From positions 1-43,283 of the forward strand of contig CAYMWF010000009.1 in NCBI GenBank assembly GCA_964394085.1: a DNA stretch of 43,283 nt, read 5' to 3'. Below are positions 35,297-43,228 of the stretch, in pieces. This stretch comes from CAYMWF01 sp964394085 [NCBI: uncultured Gemmatimonadota bacterium] (lineage in GTDB: Bacteria > GCA-2686955 > CAYMWF01). The position numbers were made by a program, and so were the translations under genes. The notes under the pieces are model-generated. The model was not told where the DNA came from and did no database searches. It saw only the letters and a program-made list of their open reading frames with translations. Numbering within the stretch: the first letter of the stretch is position 1; every line of letters starts with the position of its first letter.

Positions 35297-36190
35297 ATGG
35301 GCAGTCTTGAGAATCCGATATTCATTGTGGGTACTGGAAGATGCGGTTCAACAGTATTTCACCATATTATGTCGCGGCACCCTAAAGTCGCTTGGCTCAC
35401 GAAATGGAATGATCGTTTCCCTCACAACCACGCCGTAAACCGGCTTGCCATGAATATCCTGGATTCTCCCCTTCCAGCGAAATTCGTCAGGAAGCTGATA
35501 TTTCCCGTCGAGGCCTATGCATTCTGGCAGCAGCACTGCGGTATATTCAGCGAACCTTACCGCGATCTGAAAAAAAGCGACGTAAGTCCCAGTATGAATA
35601 AAACTATTCGCAGACTTCTTTCCGAGCAGGTTACAGAGAACAGGAAAAGGCTCCTGGTAAAAATTACCGGATGGCCACGCCTGGGTTTCTTAAAAGAAAT
35701 CTTTCCGGATGCGAAATTCATCCATGTCTACCGGGATGGAAGGGCAGTGGCGAATTCCTATTTACAGGTCTGGTTCTGGACGGGCTGGAAGGGACCGGAA
35801 AACTGGCGCTGGGGGCCACTGACAAATGAACAGAAGCGAAAATGGGAAAAATTCAACGAGTCCTATGTCGCCCTGGCCGGAATAGAATGGGAGATATTGA
35901 TGACAGCTTTCGATGAAGCGAAAAAAGAAATTCCCGCCGGGGACTTCTTTGAGTTTACATATGAGGATCTCTGTTCAGATCTTGATTCGATAATGGCAAA
36001 GTCATGCACCTTCCTGAACCTCGATCAGACTGATGACTTCATGCAGGCTGTTGCGGAATTCAACCTCCGGAACAGTAATAACAAGATGAAAAAAGATCTG
36101 ACAATCGAACAGCAGCGAATCTTGAACGATATCCTGAATGATGTACTCCCCAGATACGGATATCAGGCTGATACAATTAAAGCCGAGTGA
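35297..36190 (+). CDS. PAPS-dependent sulfotransferase
   Basis: A 297-residue sulfotransferase. The 5'-phosphosulfate loop is IFIVGTGRCGSTVFHHIM (9-26), and the 3'-phosphate site is FIHVYRDGRAVANSYL (141-156, with Arg146 and Ser154). The rest is rich in aromatic and basic residues, as usual for the family. It moves sulfate from PAPS to a hydroxyl or amine, most likely on a sugar made by the flanking glycosyltransferases, which is inference from position. AGGAG lies 8 bases before ATG 35297 and 5 before a GTG at 35294. Its stop is 6 bases before the next gene's ATG. cysC, 6 kb to the right, could provide PAPS. Confidence 0.88.
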   Translation: MGSLENPIFIVGTGRCGSTVFHHIMSRHPKVAWLTKWNDRFPHNHAVNRLAMNILDSPLPAKFVRKLIFPVEAYAFWQQHCGIFSEPYRDLKKSDVSPSMNKTIRRLLSEQVTENRKRLLVKITGWPRLGFLKEIFPDAKFIHVYRDGRAVANSYLQVWFWTGWKGPENWRWGPLTNEQKRKWEKFNESYVALAGIEWEILMTAFDEAKKEIPAGDFFEFTYEDLCSDLDSIMAKSCTFLNLDQTDDFMQAVAEFNLRNSNNKMKKDLTIEQQRILNDILNDVLPRYGYQADTIKAE

Positions 36191-36196
36191 TTGGAA

Positions 36197-37420
36197 ATGC
36201 GAATCGGATATCTAATAAGTCGATTTCCAAATCTGACTACGACATTTATTTACCGGGAAATCCAGGCGCTTGAAGCACAGGGTTTCGAAATTGATGTGTT
36301 TGCAATATGGAGACCGGATATTTCCGCCCTTTCTCCGGAGTCGAGAAAATTCGTCGATTCAACATTTTATGTCTTCCCGGGATCCTTGCTTCAGATAATA
36401 AAAGCACAAATTCTCTTTCTGTTAAAAAGTCCGGTTCGATATCTGAAAACTTTATTCTTCCTTTTGCTCGCCCCGGGTGAATCTCTGAAAAACCGGCGCC
36501 GGACTCTGGGTCATTTCATCGAAGCGGTCTATCTTTCAGGAGAAATCGGGAAAAGGGGAATTGAACATATTCACGCTCATTTCGCGGTGGGTGCGGCAAG
36601 CACCGCCATGATCATCGCCCGCCTTATCGGTACAACATTCAGCTTTACCGCTCATAATACATTCTTCACCGATCGGATTCTTATCAGAGATAAAATCCGG
36701 GAAGCTCTTTTTATTCCGGTCATATCAGAATTCAGCAAAGATTACCTGCTCCGATTCGTACCGGGAGAAACTCATGAGGATAAATGCCATATCGTAAGGT
36801 GCGGTATCTCGATGGATGCATTCCCGCCACGAGAATCGAGAGATTTTCACGAGTCTCCATGCATTCTTTTCGTCGCCCAGTTGGCGGAAAGGAAAGGAGC
36901 TCCGTACCTCGTAGAAGCTTGTGATTTACTGACCTCATGGCAAGTGCGGTTCCGATGCATTATCGCCGGAGACGGTCCTCAGCGAGATGAACTGGAAACA
37001 ATGGTTCGAAAAAAAGGACTGGAAGACCTGGTAAGCTTGCCTGGCGCAGTATTCCAGGAAAAAGTCAGAGAACTTCTGATGGCTGCGGATATATTCACGA
37101 TACCCTGCATTACGGCGCAAAACGGTGATATGGATGGTATTCCCGTTTCCCTTATGGAAGCGATGGCGATGGAAATCCCTACCGTATCCACTTATGTTTC
37201 AGGAATACCGGAGCTCATCAGCAACGAAGTGAGTGGACTCCTGACGGAAGAAAAAAATGCAGAGGCTCTTGCGGATTCGCTGCAGCGCCTTATCGAGAAT
37301 AAAGATTTCACCCGTAAACTGGGGAAAAACGCCAGAAAAAAAATAGCTTCTGAATTCGACCTTGAAAAAAACGCTGCCAGACTTGCATCTCTATTTAAAA
37401 AATACCTTCATACTGGATAG
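36197..37420 (+). CDS. Glycosyltransferase, GT4 family (WcaL-like)
   Basis: A 407-residue GT-B enzyme. N-terminal RIGYLISRFPNLTTTFIYRE and C-terminal ILFVAQLAERKGAPYLVEA, CIIAGDGPQRDELE, and QNGDMDGIPVSLMEAMAMEI are typical of GT4 enzymes of the colanic-acid WcaL type (Asp replaces the first Glu of the E-x7-E pair). It probably adds a hexose to a growing exopolysaccharide or capsule unit. ATG 36197 is used; a TTG lies 6 bases upstream. It begins 6 bases after the sulfotransferase stop, so the two are surely co-transcribed. Confidence 0.88.
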   Translation: MRIGYLISRFPNLTTTFIYREIQALEAQGFEIDVFAIWRPDISALSPESRKFVDSTFYVFPGSLLQIIKAQILFLLKSPVRYLKTLFFLLLAPGESLKNRRRTLGHFIEAVYLSGEIGKRGIEHIHAHFAVGAASTAMIIARLIGTTFSFTAHNTFFTDRILIRDKIREALFIPVISEFSKDYLLRFVPGETHEDKCHIVRCGISMDAFPPRESRDFHESPCILFVAQLAERKGAPYLVEACDLLTSWQVRFRCIIAGDGPQRDELETMVRKKGLEDLVSLPGAVFQEKVRELLMAADIFTIPCITAQNGDMDGIPVSLMEAMAMEIPTVSTYVSGIPELISNEVSGLLTEEKNAEALADSLQRLIENKDFTRKLGKNARKKIASEFDLEKNAARLASLFKKYLHTG

Positions 37421-37535
37421 GTAATCCCGGCTGATTTTGACATAATCGTGAAGGGTTGTGTGTTTGTACGGGAAAGGCGGAGGAAGACGATTAGAATAAG
37501 AAATGCGAAACGGGCGGTCAAATATTACATGAAGC

Positions 37536-38018
37536 CTAGTTGGACGAAAGCATACCTGCCGGAAAAATGGAGACCTGCTTTGAGTTCCGGGTTTTTCCAG
37601 AGATTATCCTGATATTCCCGCCGGAAGTCATCCCGTCCGGATGAAAAACGACCTTGATGGTATCGGTCTTCGCATTTTCAGGAACCAGCGTGCATTTCAA
37701 CTCGAAAGGACCCAGACTTTGCTCTCCTGGATCGGTTTTTCCATTTTCGTTCATATCCTTAAGGAGGAACAGCTTATTCCCTTTCCCTGAATAAAGGATA
37801 TAGTTGCTGTTTTCGAGGATTGCATTCTTTCTAGCGGATTCAAGCACTCCGATTATTTTGTTGTAATCCTCGGCAAGATTATGCTGATCGGCAAAATTGA
37901 AGTGCCAGACCAGGAAAAGAGCGATTGCTGTTTTGCAGAGGAATCCGGTCAGAACCAAATACTTGCTTTTAAGGACGAAGCCGAGCAAGCTTGCTATGGT
38001 TTTACCTGGAACGAGCAT
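37536..38018 (-). CDS. GspH-like pseudopilin with atypical N-terminus
   Basis: A 160-residue protein whose C-terminal 90 residues resemble type II secretion/type IV pilus minor pseudopilins of the GspH/FimT kind: DMNENGKTDPGEQSLGPF, VVFHPDGMTSGG and a final strand SIFPAGMLSS. The N-terminal hydrophobic helix (about 20-40) is present, but the usual prepilin-peptidase site (G followed by FTLxE) is missing: there is no Glu5 after LLGFVLKSKY. It may be a diverged, non-cleaved or recruited pseudopilin. GGA lies 8 bases before the ATG. It stands alone, without other secretion or pilus genes here. Confidence 0.6.
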   Translation of the reverse strand: MLVPGKTIASLLGFVLKSKYLVLTGFLCKTAIALFLVWHFNFADQHNLAEDYNKIIGVLESARKNAILENSNYILYSGKGNKLFLLKDMNENGKTDPGEQSLGPFELKCTLVPENAKTDTIKVVFHPDGMTSGGNIRIISGKTRNSKQVSIFPAGMLSSN

Positions 38019-38299
38019 GTTGATTTCCGATCTCTGAAGTGCTTCGGGACAACCATCGGATGTTCATTATTAAAGCAAGAACCAGACCTCATTTTCTTGC
38101 TTTATAGAATTTCAGTATTTATCTGCAATTTCTCAAGATTGACACCGTAACGCATTATAATACAGTGGGTTCAGAGAGTGGCTCAAGGGAAGTGTCTGTG
38201 AACGTTATTGCTTAAAAACAATAGGCGGCAGTTGAGGAAGCGGTGTTTCTTGTGAAAATATTGGACAGTTGCACTATTATTATACAGGACATTGAGGGT

Positions 38300-39196
38300 T
38301 CAGACGGAGAAGAATCTCTTCCATTGAGAATGAGCCATATATGAGCTTCGCACAAAAGGAGCCGATTCCACGCTATCGAACCCTAAGCTTATCGCGTCAT
38401 CTCTCAAAGCTTCGAATTCTTCGGGTGGATAGTATTTTTTTACCGGGAGCTGCAGGGGACCGGGGCGAAGGTACTGTCCGATTGTGACCATTGAGCAGCC
38501 GGTATTCTTTATATCATAAAGAGTCCGGCTGATATCGTTCCGATCTTCACCTAGACCTAAAATGATTCCGGTTTTCACCTTCGCGGGACCACCTGCGCTT
38601 GCAGCAAGTGCCAGCAACCGCAGGGAGCGCTGATAATCTGCTTCCGGGCGAGCCGCAGGATAAAATCGGGCCGGAGTTTCTATATTGTGTCCGAACACAT
38701 CAGGTTCTGCATCTAAGACTCTGTCCAGCGATTGTTCGTTTCCTTTGAAATCAGGAACAAGGAGCTCGATACCGCAATGAGGGGAGGAAGTGCGAATCTC
38801 CTTAACCAGGTCAGCGAAAACACCGGCCCCGCCATCCGGAAGATCATCCCTGGTAACCGATGTAACAACAATAAATTCGAAATCAAGTTCGGCGACGAAT
38901 TCTGCCACTCTAACGGGTTCATCCGGATCTGCAGGCTGGATATCCCCGTGTTTCACGGCACAAAACGCACACCTCCTTGTGCATGACTTTCCGAGTATCA
39001 TGACCGTGGCTACGCCTTCGCTGAAACACTTCGCTCTGTTGGGGCATTTCGCTTCGAGACAAACCGTGTTGAGATCGTGACCGCTGAGAGCATGCTCGAT
39101 TTTTCTCCGACCCTCATCCATGTTGATATTGATACGAAGCCATTCAGGCAGCCGCCGGCGTCGGATCCTCTGTGGTTTTCGTTCATACCGGTTCAT
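38300..39196 (-). CDS. lipA: Lipoyl synthase
   Basis: LipA is a radical-SAM enzyme that inserts two sulfurs into octanoyl groups on E2 and H-protein domains. Both iron-sulfur sites are visible in 298 residues: auxiliary cluster Cys46-Cys51-Cys57 (CLEAKCPNRAKCF) and radical-SAM cluster Cys72-Cys76-Cys79 (CTRRCAFC). The C-terminal RSSYMA motif, whose serine binds the auxiliary cluster, is present, as are NIETPARFYP and KTGIILGLGED. The length is typical. No good ribosome site is seen; its ATG is 17 bases past the upstream stop, so translation may be coupled. lipB is not nearby. Confidence 0.95.
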   Translation of the reverse strand: MNRYERKPQRIRRRRLPEWLRININMDEGRRKIEHALSGHDLNTVCLEAKCPNRAKCFSEGVATVMILGKSCTRRCAFCAVKHGDIQPADPDEPVRVAEFVAELDFEFIVVTSVTRDDLPDGGAGVFADLVKEIRTSSPHCGIELLVPDFKGNEQSLDRVLDAEPDVFGHNIETPARFYPAARPEADYQRSLRLLALAASAGGPAKVKTGIILGLGEDRNDISRTLYDIKNTGCSMVTIGQYLRPGPLQLPVKKYYPPEEFEALRDDAISLGFDSVESAPFVRSSYMAHSQWKRFFSV

Positions 39197-39213
39197 TAAA
39201 AGTCATCAACACT

Positions 39214-39852
39214 CTAAAAAATCGTGGATCTGAGGAACGGATTCGTTCTTTTTTCATCACCGATTGTCGTTACCGGCCCGTGACCCGTATAAACCTTCGT
39301 GTCATCAGGAAGACAGAGAAGTTTTTCTTTTATGGAACGGATTTCCTGTTCGTAGGACCCCCCCGGGAGGTCGGTTCGTCCGATCGAACCCGCGAAAAGC
39401 GTATCTCCGCAGAAGAGGATACTCTCCTCCGGTGCATACAAGGAGATACTACCCGGACTGTGGCCCGGGGTGTGTATAATGTCGAGAGATATCGTGCCGG
39501 CTTCAAGAACTTCACCATCTTCGAGATACCCCGAAATTACAGGTACACCGCTATAATGAACACCGAACATTCCTGCTTGTACGGATAATCCGTTAAGAAC
39601 CGGCTCATCTGCTTTGTGGAGGAAAAAACCGACTCCGAAATGGTCGACTACGGCCTTGACCGCACTTGTATGATCGATATGTGCATGAGTATTCGCAAGA
39701 CAAACCGGTTTCAGGTCCAATGATTCAACCCTCTGTATAATTTTTTCACCCGCATCACCGGCATCGATTATAACTGCATCCCCAGAAGCAGGATCGCCTA
39801 CAATGTAACAATTTACCATGAACGGCCCGAGAATAAGATGTTCGACCTGCAT
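39214..39852 (-). CDS. Metallo-beta-lactamase-fold hydrolase (glyoxalase II-like)
   Basis: A 212-residue single-domain MBL protein. The binuclear metal motif is THAHIDHTSAVKAVVD (HxHxDH); other ligands are His in HTPGHSPGS, Asp in LFCGDTLF and His in YTGHGPVT. Members of this short YcbL/YqgX type hydrolyse thioesters such as S-lactoylglutathione, or other small esters, in the cytoplasm; the substrate is not shown by the sequence. GGGAGGGAGAG lies upstream of the ATG. It lies between trxB and lipA on the same strand with gaps of 116 and 17 bases. Confidence 0.85.
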   Translation of the reverse strand: MQVEHLILGPFMVNCYIVGDPASGDAVIIDAGDAGEKIIQRVESLDLKPVCLANTHAHIDHTSAVKAVVDHFGVGFFLHKADEPVLNGLSVQAGMFGVHYSGVPVISGYLEDGEVLEAGTISLDIIHTPGHSPGSISLYAPEESILFCGDTLFAGSIGRTDLPGGSYEQEIRSIKEKLLCLPDDTKVYTGHGPVTTIGDEKRTNPFLRSTIF

Positions 39853-39968
39853 ATATGCACTCTCCCTCCCAGCCGGATAACACAGATCCGGCTGGTTTAA
39901 TAATATGTAATTTTCGTCTCAGATTCCGCCGGTGCAGCATAACATAGCGATCCAACGGAAGTCCCGCT

Positions 39969-40907
39969 CTACTGACCGATCAATTCCCAGCCGATGTTAT
40001 CAAGGTGGTGCTGGGCAGCGACGGCTGCTGTCGTCGCGTCTCCGGTGGCGTTGGTGATCTGCCTGATCAACTGCGAGCGGATATCCCCTGCGGCGAAGAC
40101 TCCATCAAGAGAAGTCTTCATGTGCGGATCGGTTAAAAGATATCCACCCTCGTCCTTCTCGATGGGAGATTTTATAAACCCCGTATTCGGGATAAAACCG
40201 ATGAATACAAACACGGCGGCTGTTTCATGAGTCGACTTTTTTCCCGACTTCACGTTCCTTAGTAACAACTGCTTCACCCCCGAATCGGTTCCCTGGATTT
40301 CTTCCACCACGGAATCCCAAATGATATTTATCTTTTCATTTGCAAAAACACGCTCCTGGAGGATCTTCTCAGCTCTGAGTTCGTCTCTCCGATGAACGAT
40401 ATAAACCGTCTTTCCGAACTTTGTCAGGAAATTGGCCTCTTCTACGGCGGCGTCGCCTCCCCCGATCACAGTAATGATCTCATCCTTAAAAAATGCGCCG
40501 TCGCAGACGGCACAATAACTTACTCCGAGTCCGGCAAACTCCTCTTCACCCGGTACTCCCAGCTTGGTCGGAGACCCTCCTGTCGCGATAATAACCGCTC
40601 CCGCTTCGTACTCGCCGCGCCAGGTAACGATCCTGTTTCTACCATTTTCCGAATAGAACTCGTCAACACCTTCCAGCCTGATCTCCGCACCGAAGAACTC
40701 GGCCTGCTCTCGCATTCTGGCTGCCAGATCCGGTCCGTTGATGCTTAAGAAACCAGGATAATCTTCAATCCTTTCGGTGTTCGCAATCTGCCCTCCGGGC
40801 ATGCCCGCTTCGAGGATAATTGTTTTAAGGCGAGCTCGTGAGCAATACAACCCGGCTGTAAGCCCGCCAGGACCGCCGCCGATAATCAAAACATCAGTCT
40901 TCTCCAT
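39969..40907 (-). CDS. trxB: Thioredoxin reductase
   Basis: A 312-residue low-molecular-weight thioredoxin reductase. The FAD-binding GGGPGGLTAGLY (10-21), the redox pair CAVC (Cys132, Cys135), the NADPH-binding VIGGGDAAVEEA and the FAD-binding FAAGDIRSQLIRQIT are all present. It passes electrons from NADPH to thioredoxin. AAAGGAG lies 7 bases before the ATG. It is 81 bases from folE upstream, which may be in the same transcript. No thioredoxin gene is seen in the window. Confidence 0.94.
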   Translation of the reverse strand: MEKTDVLIIGGGPGGLTAGLYCSRARLKTIILEAGMPGGQIANTERIEDYPGFLSINGPDLAARMREQAEFFGAEIRLEGVDEFYSENGRNRIVTWRGEYEAGAVIIATGGSPTKLGVPGEEEFAGLGVSYCAVCDGAFFKDEIITVIGGGDAAVEEANFLTKFGKTVYIVHRRDELRAEKILQERVFANEKINIIWDSVVEEIQGTDSGVKQLLLRNVKSGKKSTHETAAVFVFIGFIPNTGFIKSPIEKDEGGYLLTDPHMKTSLDGVFAAGDIRSQLIRQITNATGDATTAAVAAQHHLDNIGWELIGQ

Positions 40908-40988
40908 ATTCAGCTCCTTTATTTCCGGACCTTCGAATAATTGCCATCCTTTTTAATGACTTTCGGCCCGGAGACGTCGTCCTGCTGT

Positions 40989-41528
40989 TTATTTCACCAG
41001 GTTCATGAATTCCAGCCGCGTTTCCGCTTCTTTCCTGAAAGAACCGAGCATTGCACTCGTTACTGCTACTGAATTCTGTTTTTCCACTCCACGCATCATC
41101 ATGCAGAGGTGACGGGCTTCGATAATAACCCCGACACCTTCAGGTAGAAGATGCCTTTCGATTGTTTCCGCAATCTGGTAAGTGAGCCGCTCCTGCACCT
41201 GGAGCCTCCTGGAATACATATCAGCAACTCTGGCCAGCTTGGAGAGCCCGACAATTCGACCTTGCGGAATATATGCTATATGACATTTCCCGAAGAACGG
41301 CAGCAGGTGATGCTCACAGAGACTGTATATCTCGATATCCTTCACCACCACCATCTCGTCATAATCCTCATCGAATACTGCCTTTCCAAGGAGCTCATCC
41401 GGATCCTGACCGTAACCGGACGTCAAGGTTCTCATAGCCCGGCTGAAACGTTCAGGAGTCTTACGCAAACCTTCCCGGTTTGGATCCTCACCCAATTCTT
41501 CCAGTAATCCTCTGATCAGGGTTTCCAT
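40989..41528 (-). CDS. folE: GTP cyclohydrolase I
   Basis: FolE turns GTP into dihydroneopterin triphosphate, the first step to folate. The 179-residue product has the zinc ligands Cys71, His74 (SLCEHHLLP) and Cys142 ([11 protein letters not shown]), [12 protein letters not shown], and the N-terminal [12 protein letters not shown] 41528 has CAGGAGG 6 bases upstream; a longer frame would add 14 residues of unlikely sequence. It starts the minus-strand run folE-trxB-MBL-lipA. Cyclohydrolase I forms decamers. Confidence 0.95.
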   Translation of the reverse strand: METLIRGLLEELGEDPNREGLRKTPERFSRAMRTLTSGYGQDPDELLGKAVFDEDYDEMVVVKDIEIYSLCEHHLLPFFGKCHIAYIPQGRIVGLSKLARVADMYSRRLQVQERLTYQIAETIERHLLPEGVGVIIEARHLCMMMRGVEKQNSVAVTSAMLGSFRKEAETRLEFMNLVK

Positions 41529-41830
41529 TGTATCCTCCTGGGCCGCTCTACGAATGACAGCCGATGTCACCTTGATATCCTGTCAGACGGTCGATTGACC
41601 AGAATACCCGAACTCACGATCCTGCCGCAAATAAAAAGCTCGGATAAACTCCGGCAGGTTACAGCACCGGAATACCTGTAATAAATCGAAACATTTCAAT
41701 ACGGAGCCGGGCAGGTACGGTTGCATTTGCGAAACCGTGTATTCCTGATCAATGGATTCAGCCCGGCAAGCGAGCGAAAATACTTACGAAACAGGAAAGG
41801 GTACGGTTACGTTTCTCGAGTAAAAACTAC

Positions 41831-41859
41831 TTGATCAAAAGGATTAAGGCTATTATATT
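41831..41859 (+). promoter_or_regulatory. Sigma-70-type promoter for RHH-cysC unit
   Basis: TTGATC, 17-base spacer, TATATT, followed within one base by a repeat array. Predicted start near 41866; the leader to the RHH ATG at 41921 is about 55 bases. Confidence 0.55.
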
Positions 41860-41892
41860 ACTCTCATGATACTCTTATGGCACTCTTCGTGG
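41860..41892 (+). repeat. Three tandem 11-bp repeats, probable RHH operator
   Basis: ACTCTCATGAT, ACTCTTATGGC and ACTCTTCGTGG follow one another directly: 8 of 11 bases match between the first two, 7 of 11 between the second and third. One repeat per helical turn over the transcription start suits a cooperatively binding ribbon-helix-helix repressor. The third unit also forms part of a 6-bp hairpin GCACTC/GAGTGC (41880-41897). Confidence 0.5.
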
Positions 41893-41920
41893 AGTGCAAT
41901 GATAGCCTTGAGGAAATCCA

Positions 41921-42145
41921 ATGACTGTCGAAAAAAGCGGGAAAGTAACAATCAAGATACCGAGACAACTTTATGACAACCTAAAAACGATCATTGAGAA
42001 TTCGGGATTCAATTCAGTAACCGATTTTATCGTATATGTCCTCAGGGATATCGCAAGCCATGCATCCCCCGGCAAAGATGGTGAGCTTACCAAGGATGAG
42101 CTTGAAATGATCAGGAGAAAGTTAAAGCATTTAGGCTACCTGTAG
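41921..42145 (+). CDS. Ribbon-helix-helix DNA-binding protein (CopG-like)
   Basis: A 74-residue protein with the ribbon-helix-helix pattern: a beta strand KVTIKIP (8-14), helix RQLYDNLKTIIENSG (15-29) and second helix SVTDFIVYVLRDIASHA (32-48), then an acidic linker and a short C-terminal helix (ELTKDELEMIRRKLKHLG). Such proteins dimerise through the ribbon, which reads the major groove of repeated operators. GAGG lies 7 bases before the ATG. It has its own promoter and repeat array upstream, so autoregulation is likely. cysC lies 229 bases downstream, probably under the same control. Confidence 0.75.
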   Translation: MTVEKSGKVTIKIPRQLYDNLKTIIENSGFNSVTDFIVYVLRDIASHASPGKDGELTKDELEMIRRKLKHLGYL

Positions 42146-42171
42146 AAGACGAAGGCTGAGGTGATTGTTCC

Positions 42172-42288
42172 TTGTTTAATTATTGGAACGAAGTTCTGAA
42201 TAACAAGAATGCTCCATCACCGATGGAATTTGAACGCAAGAAAATTACTGAAATCCCGATAAAATATATCCAGTGGATTCTTGATTGA
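42172..42288 (+). CDS. Possible 38-residue ORF, unrecognised
   Basis: A TTG start with GAGGT 9 bases upstream opens a frame ending in TGA: LFNYWNEVLNNKNAPSP then MEFERKKITEIPIKYIQWILD. The sequence is protein-like (amphipathic, aromatic-rich) and the frame has no earlier start before a TGA at 42157. It may be a small gene between the RHH gene and cysC, or a remnant. Confidence 0.35.
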   Translation: MFNYWNEVLNNKNAPSPMEFERKKITEIPIKYIQWILD

Positions 42289-42374
42289 GAGCGCGCGGGA
42301 CAAGGCTGATTCCTGCACAATGCAAGAAATTCTCACGATTACGGCAACTTGGGAAAACTCGGGAGGAACATTGA

Positions 42375-42989
42375 ATGACTACCAAACCGAAAAGCCAGAA
42401 TATCACCTGGCATAATCATATGATATCAAAAGAGGACCGAATCAAGAAGTTCGGCCATCACGGTGCGACCCTCTGGTTCACAGGGTTATCCGGTTCAGGA
42501 AAATCAACCCTGGCCAATGCCGTATCCAACTATCTTTTCGAACAAAAAATCTTCACATACGTACTGGACGGTGACAATATCAGGCACGGGCTGAACAAAG
42601 ATCTCGGCTTTTCTCCTGAGGACAGAGAAGAGAATATCCGCAGGATCGGAGAGATAGCATACCTTTTCGCCGACTCCGGGTGCGTTGTCTGTACAGCCTT
42701 TATTTCACCCTATGTCAAAGATCGGGAGTTGGCGAGACAGCTGCATAAGAAGGGCGATTTTGTCGAAATCCACTGCCGCTGCTCTCTCGATAAATGCGAA
42801 GAGAGAGATCCTAAAGGGCTCTATAAAAAAGCAAGAGCAGGTGAAATTGCGGAATTTACAGGTATCTCCGCCCCGTATGAAATTCCTGAGAATGCAGAAC
42901 TTTATGTCAACACCGACAAGCTCACAATCCAGGAATCGCTTGATTACATCCTGGATTATCTCCGGAGCGAAGGAATTATGCCGATGTAA
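42375..42989 (+). CDS. cysC: Adenylylsulfate (APS) kinase
   Basis: CysC phosphorylates APS to PAPS, the sulfate donor of sulfotransferases. The 204-residue product has Walker A GLSGSGKST (37-45), VLDGDNIRHGLNKDLGF (63-79), FSPEDREENIRRIGE, and FISPY with Ser111 at the family's phosphoserine position. Length fits stand-alone CysC. GGGAGG lies 8 bases before the ATG. No sulfate adenylyltransferase is adjacent, so APS must come from elsewhere. The sulfotransferase at 35.3 kb is the likely consumer in this window. A terminator follows 44 bases after the stop. Confidence 0.93.
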   Translation: MTTKPKSQNITWHNHMISKEDRIKKFGHHGATLWFTGLSGSGKSTLANAVSNYLFEQKIFTYVLDGDNIRHGLNKDLGFSPEDREENIRRIGEIAYLFADSGCVVCTAFISPYVKDRELARQLHKKGDFVEIHCRCSLDKCEERDPKGLYKKARAGEIAEFTGISAPYEIPENAELYVNTDKLTIQESLDYILDYLRSEGIMPM

Positions 42990-43032
42990 CGATTTCGATG
43001 AATCTTCTCATTCCTATCCGAATTTTTTCCAT

Positions 43033-43055
43033 ACCCGCCGATACCGGCGGGTTTT
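43033..43055 (+). terminator. Rho-independent terminator after cysC
   Basis: Stem ACCCGCCG / CGGCGGGT with loop ATAC, followed by TTTT. It ends the RHH-cysC unit. Confidence 0.85.
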
Positions 43056-43072
43056 ATCTTGCTGAAATTTGA

Positions 43073-43195
43073 TTAGAGCCCCGGATCTTGTCCGCAGGCA
43101 AGGAGCGAGGAGGGAGAAAAGCGCAGCATACAAGGACGTATGTGAGCATTTTATCCCGACGAGCGACGCAGGTCCACCACATCCTGCCCCTCTAA
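43073..43195. repeat. 123-bp imperfect palindromic repeat element, copy 1
   Basis: The ends are inverted: TTAGAG at the left and CTCTAA at the right, with GGAT/ATCC just inside. The centre is a hairpin CATAC-AAGGAC-GTATG (43127-43142), flanked by partly complementary GGGAGAAAAGCGC and GCATTTTATCCC. It contains no reading frame of note. The layout fits a repetitive extragenic palindrome or a MITE-like non-autonomous element. The first 55 bases recur 156 bases further on. Confidence 0.7.
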
Positions 43196-43228
43196 TCCTC
43201 TCTTGCCTTCTTCTGGTTCAAACTCGAT

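Larger units (their letters stand above)
41529..41920. other. Divergent regulatory region between folE and RHH gene
   Basis: About 390 bases. The right end holds a plus-strand promoter (41831-41859) and three 11-bp direct repeats (41860-41892), listed separately. The left and middle parts, upstream of folE, show no gene; a folE promoter was not identified with confidence. Confidence 0.5.

Noticed and set aside
41878-41897. Sigma-54 promoter at the TGGCAC before the RHH gene
   Set aside because: TGGCAC is present, but GG is 15 bases from the next GC instead of 10, and the site is better explained by the 11-bp repeats and a small hairpin.
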